In this document: in pieces, positions 54,023 through 61,927 of the stretch
Layout: the number at the start of each line of letters is the position of its first letter
Position numbering within the stretch: position 1 is the stretch's first letter
Source: Brucella pecoris
Lineage (GTDB): Bacteria; Pseudomonadota; Alphaproteobacteria; Rhizobiales; Rhizobiaceae
Assembly (NCBI RefSeq): GCF_006376675.1
Contig: NZ_VEWK01000009.1
Coordinates: 1-64,000, forward strand
DNA length: 64,000 nt
Reading direction: 5' to 3'
Program-made: the position numbers and the translations under genes
The notes under the pieces: generated by a model
What the model was told of the DNA's origin: nothing
Databases searched by the model: none
Seen by the model: only the letters and a program-made list of their open reading frames with translations

Positions 54023-55561
54023 ATGAACCTCCACAATAGAAGCATCCGGTCTGCCGCACTTCCGATCCTCATGTGGTTGCTGTTCAATCTTCTGGCGATA
54101 GGTGGCCTCGTTGTCTATCAGCGCGCCGCCCTGTTGTCCGAACTTCAAGCGGCCAGCTTTACTTTACACCGTGAGGCTTCGCAGCGCGCCGACCAGCACG
54201 ATGCCCATCTGACGGCGCTTTCGACGATTGCTCAATCCAAGGCGCGCACTGCCGATATCTCTCAGGACGATGTTTTCCTTGAAGTGGCGGCAACGATCGT
54301 TCGTTTCTATCCGCGCATTGACGAGATTCAATTGGTGCCGATGGACCCGGCCGTCTCGGTGACTGGCACCAGAAAGCTGGAACCGGAACTGGCCGATGCC
54401 ATGCGTGCGGCGGCCCTTTCATCACGCGGTGTTCCCGAACTGCTGGCACCCACAGCACGGCCGGGACACTATTTGATCGTAAAACGCAGTCCGAATACGG
54501 ATAATCCTCACGACGGCCTGGCGCTGGCGATCAATGCCGGCAGCCTGATTACATCTGATGACGCATTCTGGAGCCGTAAAGGCGTTGCCCGACGCGTTCT
54601 CATGCCCGATGGAACGGTTCTGTTCAGTAGCCCGGTCTCGTTCGGCGAAGCGCGTTTTTCCAAGAAACTGGGCAGCGCCACGCAGCCGCTTCTTTTCCAG
54701 ACTGCGCTCGCCATGCGCTGGACCGATCTGTTGCCTTTTGACCAGTTGATCGCCATTTTTGTCTTTACCAATCTGCTGTTCTTCGGTGGGTTGGTCATCG
54801 TCCGCCAGACACAACGCACACGCCATGCGGAACGCCGCGCAGAACTGAGCGGCCTTGAGGCCCGGTTGGCCCATGCCTCGCGAGTCAACACGATGGGGGA
54901 GATGGCAAGCGGCATGGCGCATGAACTGACACAGCCTCTGACGGCACTTCTCGCTGGCGCGCAGGCAGGGCGCCGCTTGTTGAACCGCAACAATACGGTG
55001 GCTCTCGCTGGAGCGCTGGACGATATGGTGGACCAGGCGCGCCGTGCATCGGCCATTCTGGATCGACTACGCAACTGGTCTCGCCCACAGCGTCGGCAGA
55101 CGACACCCGCCGATCTACGCCTGTCGCTTCAAAATGTGCAGACCTTGCTGGCTTCGGAAGCGACTCGGCGGGGCGTCAAAGTTGAACTTGTGATGCCCGA
55201 AACGCCTTTGATGGCTGCGGTTGATCCCGTGGAAATGGAGCAGGTGATGTTTAACCTTCTCCGTAATGCGATTGAATCCTTTCATGACGAAGATCGGGAC
55301 CGACGGGTCAATGCATCCCTGAAAGCTGACGGACCGATAGCCATTCTGGAAATTGCGGATAATGGTCCTGGCGTAGCACTGGAACTATTGCCGCGCCTGT
55401 TTACCCCGTTTACCACAAGTCGCCCTGAAGGAACCGGCCTCGGTCTGGCACTCAGTCAGCGGTTGGTCGAACGTTTTGGCGGCGAGATTTCCTATATTCC
55501 ACAGGAGCGCGGCGCGCTGTTTCGCGTTGCACTCCCAATCGCTCAAGACACGGGAAGTTAA
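54023..55561 (+). CDS. Membrane sensor histidine kinase (DctB-like)
   Basis: A 512-residue sensor kinase. One helix near residues 12–35 and another near 240–262 flank a periplasmic sensory domain of ~200 residues. The phosphoacceptor His lies in 'MASGMAHELTQPLTALLAGA' (H300), the DctB/FixL form. The ATPase domain has 'VMFNLLRNAIES' (N box), 'IADNGPGVALE' (G1) and 'GTGLGLALSQRLVERFGG' (G2). It overlaps nothing; the response regulator follows five bases after the stop. Confidence 0.93.
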   Translation: MNLHNRSIRSAALPILMWLLFNLLAIGGLVVYQRAALLSELQAASFTLHREASQRADQHDAHLTALSTIAQSKARTADISQDDVFLEVAATIVRFYPRIDEIQLVPMDPAVSVTGTRKLEPELADAMRAAALSSRGVPELLAPTARPGHYLIVKRSPNTDNPHDGLALAINAGSLITSDDAFWSRKGVARRVLMPDGTVLFSSPVSFGEARFSKKLGSATQPLLFQTALAMRWTDLLPFDQLIAIFVFTNLLFFGGLVIVRQTQRTRHAERRAELSGLEARLAHASRVNTMGEMASGMAHELTQPLTALLAGAQAGRRLLNRNNTVALAGALDDMVDQARRASAILDRLRNWSRPQRRQTTPADLRLSLQNVQTLLASEATRRGVKVELVMPETPLMAAVDPVEMEQVMFNLLRNAIESFHDEDRDRRVNASLKADGPIAILEIADNGPGVALELLPRLFTPFTTSRPEGTGLGLALSQRLVERFGGEISYIPQERGALFRVALPIAQDTGS

Positions 55562-55565
55562 GAGG

Positions 55566-56174
55566 ATGGTTCAGCCGGTCTATCTCGTCGATGACGATGA
55601 AGCAGTACGAAAGTCGCTCAGCCTTCTCCTGTCGACCATAGACATCGAGGTCAGGAGTTTTGCTGATCCTTCTGTGTTTCTGGGGCAGCTACCACGACTG
55701 AAGCCGGGATGCATGATCTTCGATATTCGTATGCCGGTCATGACAGGCCTGAAACTTCAGGAGCTGTTGGCCGAACAGGAAATTGACTGGCCGGTGATCA
55801 TCATTTCGGGCCACGGCGATATCGAAGCCTGTCGTCGCGCCTTTCGAAACGGTGCAGTGGACTATCTTTCCAAGCCCGTCGATGAGCAGGATCTGATCGA
55901 CGCAATCCAGAAGGCTCAGCAATTGCTTGACCATAGGCTCGGGAGCAAGGCGCTAAGAGCCGAAACGCTGGCACTGCTGGACACGTTGACTGCGCGTGAA
56001 CGCGAGGTGCTCGATCGTATTGCGCGAGGTTTCACGACCAAGCAAATCGCTGATGGTCTTGAAGTATCGCCACGTACGATAGACAGCCATCGTGCGGCCA
56101 TAGGGGCGAAACTGGGCACGACTTCGCAAGCGGAAATGACGCGTTTGTGGCTGGAGGGGCAGTCGAATCCGTAG
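55566..56174 (+). CDS. FixJ-family response regulator
   Basis: A 202-residue regulator. The receiver domain has acidic 'VYLVDDDEAVRKSLSLL', phosphoacceptor Asp53 in 'MIFDIRMPVMTG', and Lys in 'GAVDYLSKPVDEQDL'. The LuxR-type HTH at the end is 'LTAREREVLDRIARGFTTKQ' ... 'SPRTIDSHRAAIGAKLG'. It is the partner of the adjacent kinase and probably activates the HbpS-like gene 85 bases downstream. Confidence 0.93.
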   Translation: MVQPVYLVDDDEAVRKSLSLLLSTIDIEVRSFADPSVFLGQLPRLKPGCMIFDIRMPVMTGLKLQELLAEQEIDWPVIIISGHGDIEACRRAFRNGAVDYLSKPVDEQDLIDAIQKAQQLLDHRLGSKALRAETLALLDTLTAREREVLDRIARGFTTKQIADGLEVSPRTIDSHRAAIGAKLGTTSQAEMTRLWLEGQSNP

Positions 56175-56259
56175 AACTACCGATGAGATCGTAAATGTTA
56201 CGGATTCCGCTGGATGCTGGCGGCGACTAAGTGTTCCCCATCACAACCGAGGAACGACC

Positions 56260-56742
56260 ATGATCCGTAAACTTGCAATAATCGCCCTGTCTATGGCTCC
56301 CGCTACCGCTTTTGCTCAAACGCTTCCAACCACGCCTTATCTGCCGCTCGATCTCGCAACCAAGGCAGCGCAGGCTGCATTGGATGCCTGTGTCGCCAAG
56401 GGCAACAATGTGAGCGTCGCAGTCGTAGCACGCGATGGATCAACGAAGGTTCTGCTCAAGGCCGATCTTTCCGGTCCGCATACCGGTAAAAGCGCTGAAG
56501 GAAAAGCATTCACGTCAGCAGCTCTGGGTCGCGATTCCGGTGAACTTGCAGAGTTTATCGCGTCGAAGCCGGCTAATAATGGCATGCGGGACATGGATTC
56601 TCGCTTCGTTATTCAGGCGGGTGGACTGCCGATCAAGATCGGCGACGCGCTGGTCGGTGGCATTGGCGTCGGCGGCGCACCATCGGGTGCGACCGATGCG
56701 GAATGCGCCCTTGCCGGTCTTCAGGCTATCGAAGCAAAGTAA
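56260..56742 (+). CDS. Secreted HbpS/GlcG-family (heme-degrading-type) protein
   Basis: A 160-residue exported protein: signal peptide 'KLAIIALSMAPATAFAQ', then a single DUF336/GlcG domain ('NVSVAVVARDGSTKVLLKAD', 'GKAFTSAALGRDSGELAEFI', 'VGGIGVGGAPSGATDAECA'). In Streptomyces reticuli the family member HbpS binds heme outside the cell and modulates the SenS kinase. Here it also sits beside a two-component system, so it may feed a periplasmic signal to the kinase, or be that system's target. Confidence 0.85.
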   Translation: MIRKLAIIALSMAPATAFAQTLPTTPYLPLDLATKAAQAALDACVAKGNNVSVAVVARDGSTKVLLKADLSGPHTGKSAEGKAFTSAALGRDSGELAEFIASKPANNGMRDMDSRFVIQAGGLPIKIGDALVGGIGVGGAPSGATDAECALAGLQAIEAK

Positions 56743-56800
56743 GAACGAACAAGCGGGGCTGGACATTGTTCAGCCCCATCTCTTTGCGCGTCCTTCTAAT

Positions 56801-56837
56801 ACCAAAACTCGATGAGTTTGGCTCATCGAGTTTTGGT
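56801..56837. terminator. Long bidirectional terminator hairpin
   Basis: ACCAAAACTCGATGAG-(5 nt)-CTCATCGAGTTTTGGT is a perfect 16-bp stem between convergent genes (HbpS plus, LysR minus). Each arm ends in a T- or A-rich stretch. A second hairpin, CAGGGCG...CGCCCTG with an inner GATGC/GCATC stem, follows at about 56865–56898. Confidence 0.7.
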
Positions 56838-56918
56838 TAAGCCTGTGCGGCGATTGAGCATTTTCAGGGCGTGATGCGTTAGCATCTCAGCGCCCTGGTA
56901 TGAAGGATGCTGTTGCCT

Positions 56919-57902
56919 TCAATCTGTGTTGCTCTCCTGCGCCTCAAAAACCGATTGGATTTGTCGGTCTGATTCATCGGAGGCCGTGTTTATCTGGTGT
57001 TCGGTTATCAGTTCACCAATTATCGCCAGAAAACGCTTAAGTGTTGGTGACGTGTCTCCTGCGCGATAGGTCGCGTATAATGGGATCTCTGGCGGTGACG
57101 GATGAATCGGCTTGAAAACCACTTCTGGTTGCGCAAGCTGTCGCATGCTGGCGGGCAACAGGGCAACGCCGATATTGGCGCCGACGAGGCTTAGAAGAGA
57201 TTGTACCTCGACAACCTGCTGGCGAATTCTCGGCGTGAATCCGGCTTTAACACAACACTGATAGAGGAAATCTGCAAATCTCGACTGATGCAGGCCGAAC
57301 ATGACGAAGGGGTGATCTTTCAGTTGCATCAGGGAGACGGTGTTTTGACTGGCGAGAGGATGCGATCTCGGCATAGCTACCATAAGCGCTTCCTGCATAA
57401 TGATTTCCCGTTGCAGGCCTTCCTGATGCGGCGGCATGCGAAAAAGACAAATATCAATGCGACGTTCGAGCAATCCCTGTATCTGGAGCGCTGGCGTCAA
57501 TTCGTGAAGCTGCCAGTCGACATCCGGATAACGGCTGGTGAAGATATCAAGCGCCCTGGGTATGATACCAACCAGTGATGAACTGATCACACCTATGTCC
57601 AGTCGACCGATCGATCCTGCGGCAGTCATACGGGTCGTGACAACAGCCTTTTCCAACTGCTGGAAGATCAGCGGGGCCTGCTCCTTCAGAGCTAGGCCGG
57701 CCGCAGTCAGTTCAACATTGTGATGGCTGCGTTTGAACAGCACAACGTCGAGACGGTCTTCCAGTTGTCTGATCTGCTGACTGAGAGGAGGCTGGGACAT
57801 GTTTAAACGTACGGCAGCGCGACCGAAATGGAGTTCCTCTGCGACGACCAGGAAGTAACGCAGCGTTCGCAGATCGAACGGTTTCAGATGATTGTAAGCC
57901 AT
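56919..57902 (-). CDS. LysR-family regulator (CatR/BenM-like)
   Basis: A 327-residue LysR protein of the subgroup controlling aromatic-acid catabolism: head 'DLRTLRYFLVVAEELHFGRA' 'AVRLNMSQPPLSQQIRQLED' and effector domain 'GRLDIGVISSSLVGIIPRAL'. It is divergent from the MFS pump at 58045. The sequence around its start codon is duplicated upstream of the amidohydrolase–UbiD operon at 60003, so it probably governs both. Confidence 0.93.
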   Translation of the reverse strand: MAYNHLKPFDLRTLRYFLVVAEELHFGRAAVRLNMSQPPLSQQIRQLEDRLDVVLFKRSHHNVELTAAGLALKEQAPLIFQQLEKAVVTTRMTAAGSIGRLDIGVISSSLVGIIPRALDIFTSRYPDVDWQLHELTPALQIQGLLERRIDICLFRMPPHQEGLQREIIMQEALMVAMPRSHPLASQNTVSLMQLKDHPFVMFGLHQSRFADFLYQCCVKAGFTPRIRQQVVEVQSLLSLVGANIGVALLPASMRQLAQPEVVFKPIHPSPPEIPLYATYRAGDTSPTLKRFLAIIGELITEHQINTASDESDRQIQSVFEAQESNTD

Positions 57903-57996
57903 ATCGAAAACCTCTCACCAGCCCGAACAAACAATATTGTACGTCTCAAAAGAGACAGAGCGATAGTGACTGAAAATGCAAAACACTGTTGTCGAC
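57901..57996. repeat. Control-region repeat, copy A (LysR/MFS promoter)
   Basis: The segment ATATCGAAA...CTCTCACCA...AATATTGTACGTCTC...GCGATAGTG...CACTG(T)TGTCGA recurs, with small gaps, at 59802–59899. It begins at the LysR start codon and covers most of the gap to the MFS gene. Here it also has GTCTC-AAAA-GAGAC. It is probably the LysR binding region. Confidence 0.7.
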
Positions 57997-58044
57997 ATCT
58001 TTAAGTCGTAGAAATCAAAGCGCAGCCAACGGAAAGAGCGAAGC

Positions 58045-59442
58045 GTGTTATCCTTCAGGCTGAAATATGCCGGTTCAGTCACGGATACCGCAACCGACCT
58101 AACAAAGGACGGGCTTCATGGTGCGGATCGGGTGCTCGCGATTGTTGCAGTTTTGCTGAATGTGGCTGTCGCCAACCTCGATATTGCGATTGCCAACACG
58201 GCGTTGCCGCAAATGGCCTTCAGCCTCCAGCTGACCGCATCACAAGCCATATGGATTACTGCTTCTTATCAGCTATCCATGGTGTTTGCCCTATTGCCCG
58301 CGATTGTCTACGCGGAAAGACTGGGGGCGAGAAGGATCGCTATAACCGGCATTATTCTATTCAGCCTCGCTTCCCTAATATGCGGATTCTCATCCTCATT
58401 CGGCTCGCTCATATTCGGCCGAACGCTTCAGGGTATTGGGGGCGCTTGCATCGCTGGAACTGGAATTGCACTCACGCGGTTCATATTTCCGGAAAAGCTG
58501 CTTGGGGTCGGCATGGGTATCAACGCGTTTGTGGTCGGGCTGTCGCTGGCGGCAGGACCGACTCTGACATCGCTTATCCTGAGCGTGGCTTCATGGCCAT
58601 GGTTGTTTCTGATTAATGTACCCATTGGGATGTTAGGTATGGTCCTGGGACTTTATGCCATGCCGCCGTCCGCTCGTCCTGTCGGGCGCGACGTTGACCC
58701 GATCGGGCTCGTTCTGGCGGCAGCGCTGACGACCATCTGCTGTCTGAGCCTGCATTTCCTCGCGCACAGCCAGCAACAGTTGAGCATGATTGTTGCCGCG
58801 TCAGGTGTAATCGTTCTGATTTTTCTCATACGCCGTGGCAAGTCAGCATTGATAACAGCATTGCCGGTCGACCTCTTCGCCAACCCCATATTCGCTCTGT
58901 CGGCGCTGACAGCCATTCTGTCATTTCTAGCCATGGCTGCAGCGTTTATTTCCCTGCCATTTCTTTTTCAACAGCGCTTCGGATTTAGCCAGATAGAAGC
59001 CGGATTTGTGTTGTCGATATGGCCGGTATTTGCGACGCTGACATCGCTCCTTGCGGGAACTATTTCAGACCGCGTGTCGCCTGCCTTTCTTTGCGGCATC
59101 GGGCTTTTATCAATTACAATGGGGCTATTTCTGCTGGCGCTTCTCCCGCCGGACAGCGGTGTTCACGCCATTGGCACCAGACTGGCTTTGTGCGGGGCCG
59201 GATTTGGTCTGTTTCAAGCGCCGAACATGAAGGCGATGCTAATGTCCTCCCCTCCAGACAGAAGCAGCAGTGCTGGGGGTATATCCACGCTTGTCGGCAT
59301 TGCCGGACAATCCCTCGGAGCGGCACTCGTGGCGGCAATGTTCAATCTTTATGGCGATTTCGGGCCACTTTATGCGCTTTACACGGGTGCTCTGTCCGCC
59401 CTACTCGCCAGTGTTGCCAGCTTTACTCGAGACCTGCCGTGA
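58045..59442 (+). CDS. MFS transporter, DHA2 (14-helix) family
   Basis: A 465-residue membrane protein with about fourteen helices. Motifs: 'NVAVANLDIAIANTALPQMA' (motif D1-like), 'RLGARRIAITGIILFSLASL' (motif A) and 'GAGFGLFQAPNMKAMLMSSP' (motif G-like). Drug-proton antiporters such as QacA/EmrB have this form. Controlled by the divergent LysR, it more likely moves the aromatic acid handled by the downstream decarboxylases. The start is a GTG at 58045 after GGAAAGAG. Confidence 0.88.
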   Translation: MLSFRLKYAGSVTDTATDLTKDGLHGADRVLAIVAVLLNVAVANLDIAIANTALPQMAFSLQLTASQAIWITASYQLSMVFALLPAIVYAERLGARRIAITGIILFSLASLICGFSSSFGSLIFGRTLQGIGGACIAGTGIALTRFIFPEKLLGVGMGINAFVVGLSLAAGPTLTSLILSVASWPWLFLINVPIGMLGMVLGLYAMPPSARPVGRDVDPIGLVLAAALTTICCLSLHFLAHSQQQLSMIVAASGVIVLIFLIRRGKSALITALPVDLFANPIFALSALTAILSFLAMAAAFISLPFLFQQRFGFSQIEAGFVLSIWPVFATLTSLLAGTISDRVSPAFLCGIGLLSITMGLFLLALLPPDSGVHAIGTRLALCGAGFGLFQAPNMKAMLMSSPPDRSSSAGGISTLVGIAGQSLGAALVAAMFNLYGDFGPLYALYTGALSALLASVASFTRDLP

Positions 59443-59606
59443 CGATGAAGAATCGCGAAACACACCTTGATTTCGTAACCCGATTGCATTTATGAGGCGC
59501 ATGTCAGGCGTGGGGGTGGAGATCCGAGAGGTCTTCAAAGGAAGCTGACCGGTAAATTCCTTGCCCGTTCAACAAGGCCCTGTGGCTTCCCATTTTCGAG
59601 GTTTAC

Positions 59607-59684
59607 GTGTTCGATATCATCCTTATCTTCGCTGTTCTCAGCGCAACCATGCTGTTTGACTGGACCAAGCAGTCTTCAAAGTGA
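59607..59684 (+). CDS. Possible 25-residue membrane peptide
   Basis: A GTG-initiated frame with GAGG upstream reads Met-Phe-Asp-Ile-Ile-Leu-Ile-Phe-Ala-Val-Leu-Ser-Ala-Thr-Met-Leu-Phe-Asp-Trp-Thr-Lys-Gln-Ser-Ser-Lys. It is one short hydrophobic helix with a polar, basic end. A strong terminator follows 35 bases later, so a short transcript exists here. It could equally be a non-coding RNA. The rest of 59443–60002 holds only the terminator and repeat B. Confidence 0.3.
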   Translation: MFDIILIFAVLSATMLFDWTKQSSK

Positions 59685-59718
59685 TCGCCTGCGGCGGTCC
59701 TTGTCCCTCACGCGTTAC

Positions 59719-59744
59719 AGCCGGCCCTTGGGTCGGCTTTTTTA
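59719..59744 (+). terminator. Rho-independent terminator
   Basis: AGCCGGCC-(4 nt)-GGTCGGCT followed by TTTTTTATT: an 8-pair stem and U-run on the plus strand. It ends the MFS transcript or the short peptide transcript before the next promoter. Confidence 0.85.
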
Positions 59745-59801
59745 TTGCGTGATTTCGCTTTTCGGGGCGGAGGCGGACAGATGTCGAAACCGCGTCCCAA
59801 C

Positions 59802-59899
59802 CATATCGAAATCGTCTCACCATGTACTGAAAGCGATATTGTACGTCTCGCCATCTATGCGGCGATAGTGGGTAGTGACGAAAATCACTGCTGTCGAAA
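59802..59899. repeat. Control-region repeat, copy B (amidohydrolase promoter)
   Basis: Imperfect copy of 57901–57996: ATATCGAAATCGTCTCACCA, GATATTGTACGTCTC, GCGATAGTG, then TGACGAAAATCACTGCTGTCGAAA. It lies about 100 bases before the first amidohydrolase gene and probably lets the LysR at 56919 control this operon. Confidence 0.7.
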
Positions 59900-60002
59900 A
59901 ATAAGCCTGCCGTCGCTTGGCGAACGGTTGTCGCACCAAAGGGGGACGCAGTTGGTTTTCTCGTGGATCGGTCCTTCATGACCGGGAAAAGGAGACCAAT
60001 CA

Positions 60003-60944
60003 ATGATCATCGATACCAGTTGCTATCCGACCAATCTGGTCGATCTGGCCTGGCAGCATGATGGCGATCCGTTCAGCGGCGAGCGCCTGATTCAAATGAT
60101 GGACGGCCCCTATACGATCAATGGCAAACCGCGCCGCATCGACAAGGCGTTCATCCAGCCGCCACAAGGCAACACCATCTATACATGGACGGACGGGGAA
60201 CTCGACGGGCGTCAGTCCATCGATGCCTATATGGCGTATACGCTTGAAATGGTTCAAAAATATCCGGACCGTTTCATTGGCTGCTTCGTCTATAATCCGC
60301 GTTGCGGCGTGCGCAACGGGGTCGAGGCCATCGAGCGTTACGTGAAGGAACACGGTTTCCGCATGGTTCAGTTGCAGGCCAACATGCACGCATACCGGCC
60401 TGATCGCGCCAAGGACTGGCTGCGCCCTGCACTCGACAAATGTCGGGAGCTTGGCGTGCTCGTCAAGCTGCATACAGGTGACGGTCCCTACAGCATTCCG
60501 ACGGAGTGGATTCCGCTGATCAAGGAATATCCAGACGTCAATTTCATCATGGCTCATTTCGGTGTGCAGACGGGAGGGGTCTACTGCTTCGAGCCTTTCC
60601 AATGGGCAATGGAATATCCGAACGTATTCTGTGAAAGCAGTTGGTGCCTGCAGTCGCGCATCGTCGAATTTGCCAAGGATTTGCCGACGCACAAGATCCT
60701 TTACGGCTCAGACACTCCGCCCAACGAACCGGGCATGTGGCTGAACCTTCTGGAAGTGCTTTGCCACGAACCGCCGCAAGGGATGAATCTCGACGAGGAC
60801 ACGCTCGAGGATTACCTCGGCAACAATCTCGCCCGCATGTTGGGCATGGAGCCAACCCCTCCGCCCGCCACCTATCAGGATGCAGTCGCCGAACTTGAAC
60901 GTCATGGCATCGAAAACAAGCACTACCTGGCGACCCTTGCCTAG
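60003..60944 (+). CDS. ACMSD-family amidohydrolase lacking the HxH metal motif
   Basis: A 313-residue TIM-barrel protein of the amidohydrolase-2 family (ACMSD and aromatic-acid decarboxylases). Later metal and catalytic residues are kept: 'VKLHTGDGPYS' (His), 'FIMAHFGVQTGG' (His) and 'LYGSDTPPNEPG' (Asp). But the N-terminal HxH is Ser-Cys-Tyr ('MIIDTSCYPTNLVD') where the next gene has 'DTHLHPTNLVD'. It may be an inactive partner subunit or use a different metal site. First gene of a UbiD/UbiX operon. Confidence 0.88.
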   Translation: MIIDTSCYPTNLVDLAWQHDGDPFSGERLIQMMDGPYTINGKPRRIDKAFIQPPQGNTIYTWTDGELDGRQSIDAYMAYTLEMVQKYPDRFIGCFVYNPRCGVRNGVEAIERYVKEHGFRMVQLQANMHAYRPDRAKDWLRPALDKCRELGVLVKLHTGDGPYSIPTEWIPLIKEYPDVNFIMAHFGVQTGGVYCFEPFQWAMEYPNVFCESSWCLQSRIVEFAKDLPTHKILYGSDTPPNEPGMWLNLLEVLCHEPPQGMNLDEDTLEDYLGNNLARMLGMEPTPPPATYQDAVAELERHGIENKHYLATLA

Positions 60945-60961
60945 TTCAGCGGAGAATCCAC

Positions 60962-61867
60962 ATGATCATCGACACCCATCTGCATCCAACCAATCTGGTC
61001 GACGAGGCCTGGCGTCATACCGGTGAGCCGTTCACCGGCGAGCGTATGCTGAAGCTCATGGACGGCCCCTATATGATCAACGGCAAGCCGCGCCGGATCG
61101 ATATGGGCTTCATTCAGCCGCCACCCGGCAATACGGGTTATCGCGATGGTAACCGCCGCGGGCGCGACGGCATTCGCGATTACATGTCTTATGTCGCCGA
61201 GCTTTGCCAGAAATATCCGGACCGCTTCATCGGTAACTTCAACTTCAATCCTCGCTGGGGCCCGGAGAACGGGGCTGCGGAACTGGAATTTCACGTCAAG
61301 GAATACGGCTTCAAAATGCTGAAGCTGCATTCCAACATGCATGGTTATCGCCCTGACCGGGCATTGGAATGGCTCCGGCCTGCCATGAAGAAATGTGCGG
61401 AGCTGGGCGTCGTCGTGCTTATCCACACGGGTGACGGGCCCTATTCGATCCCGACGCAATTCTATCCCATCATTCGCGAATTCCCGATGGTAAACTTCAT
61501 CATCGGCCATTTCGGGATACAGACGGGCGGTAACTACTCGTTCGAAGCGTTCTGGATGGCGATGGACTCACCGAATGTCTATTGCGAGTCCGGCTGGTGC
61601 TTCCAGTCGCGCATCGTGGAGTTCGCAAAGCAACTGCCGCCAAACAAGATCGTGTTCGGAACTGATTCGCCGCCGAACAATCCGGGCATGTGGCTGCGCG
61701 AACTGGAGGTTCTGTGTTCGCCCGAGCCGCAAGGCATGAACCTCAGTGAAGATATTCTCGAAGACTATCTGGGTAACAATATTGCCCGTCTCGTCGGTAT
61801 CGAACCCACCAAGCCTCCCAAGGATCTGGCGGAAGCGGAGAAACGTCTCAAGGCCACCTACGTCTGA
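60962..61867 (+). CDS. ACMSD-family amidohydrolase/decarboxylase
   Basis: A 301-residue protein closely similar to the previous gene product along its whole length ('GPYMINGKPRRIDMGFIQPP', 'LRPAMKKCAELGV'). It has the full metal set: 'MIIDTHLHPTNLV', 'LIHTGDGPYS', 'IGHFGIQTGG' and 'GTDSPPNNPG'. It is probably a zinc-dependent non-oxidative decarboxylase or hydrolase of an aromatic or muconate-type acid. It lies 17 bases after its paralogue. Confidence 0.9.
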   Translation: MIIDTHLHPTNLVDEAWRHTGEPFTGERMLKLMDGPYMINGKPRRIDMGFIQPPPGNTGYRDGNRRGRDGIRDYMSYVAELCQKYPDRFIGNFNFNPRWGPENGAAELEFHVKEYGFKMLKLHSNMHGYRPDRALEWLRPAMKKCAELGVVVLIHTGDGPYSIPTQFYPIIREFPMVNFIIGHFGIQTGGNYSFEAFWMAMDSPNVYCESGWCFQSRIVEFAKQLPPNKIVFGTDSPPNNPGMWLRELEVLCSPEPQGMNLSEDILEDYLGNNIARLVGIEPTKPPKDLAEAEKRLKATYV

Positions 61868-61927
61868 GGCGTTGTGCGGGGTGCGCCTGCGCCCCGCACA
61901 TTTCAGGAAATGACATCGGGAGGAGTC

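Noticed and set aside
60003..61867. Idea that the amidohydrolases are the ACMSD partner of the HAAO at 35117
   Set aside because: They are 25 kb away, under another LysR with UbiD and UbiX, and one has lost the metal motif. Possible but not supported.
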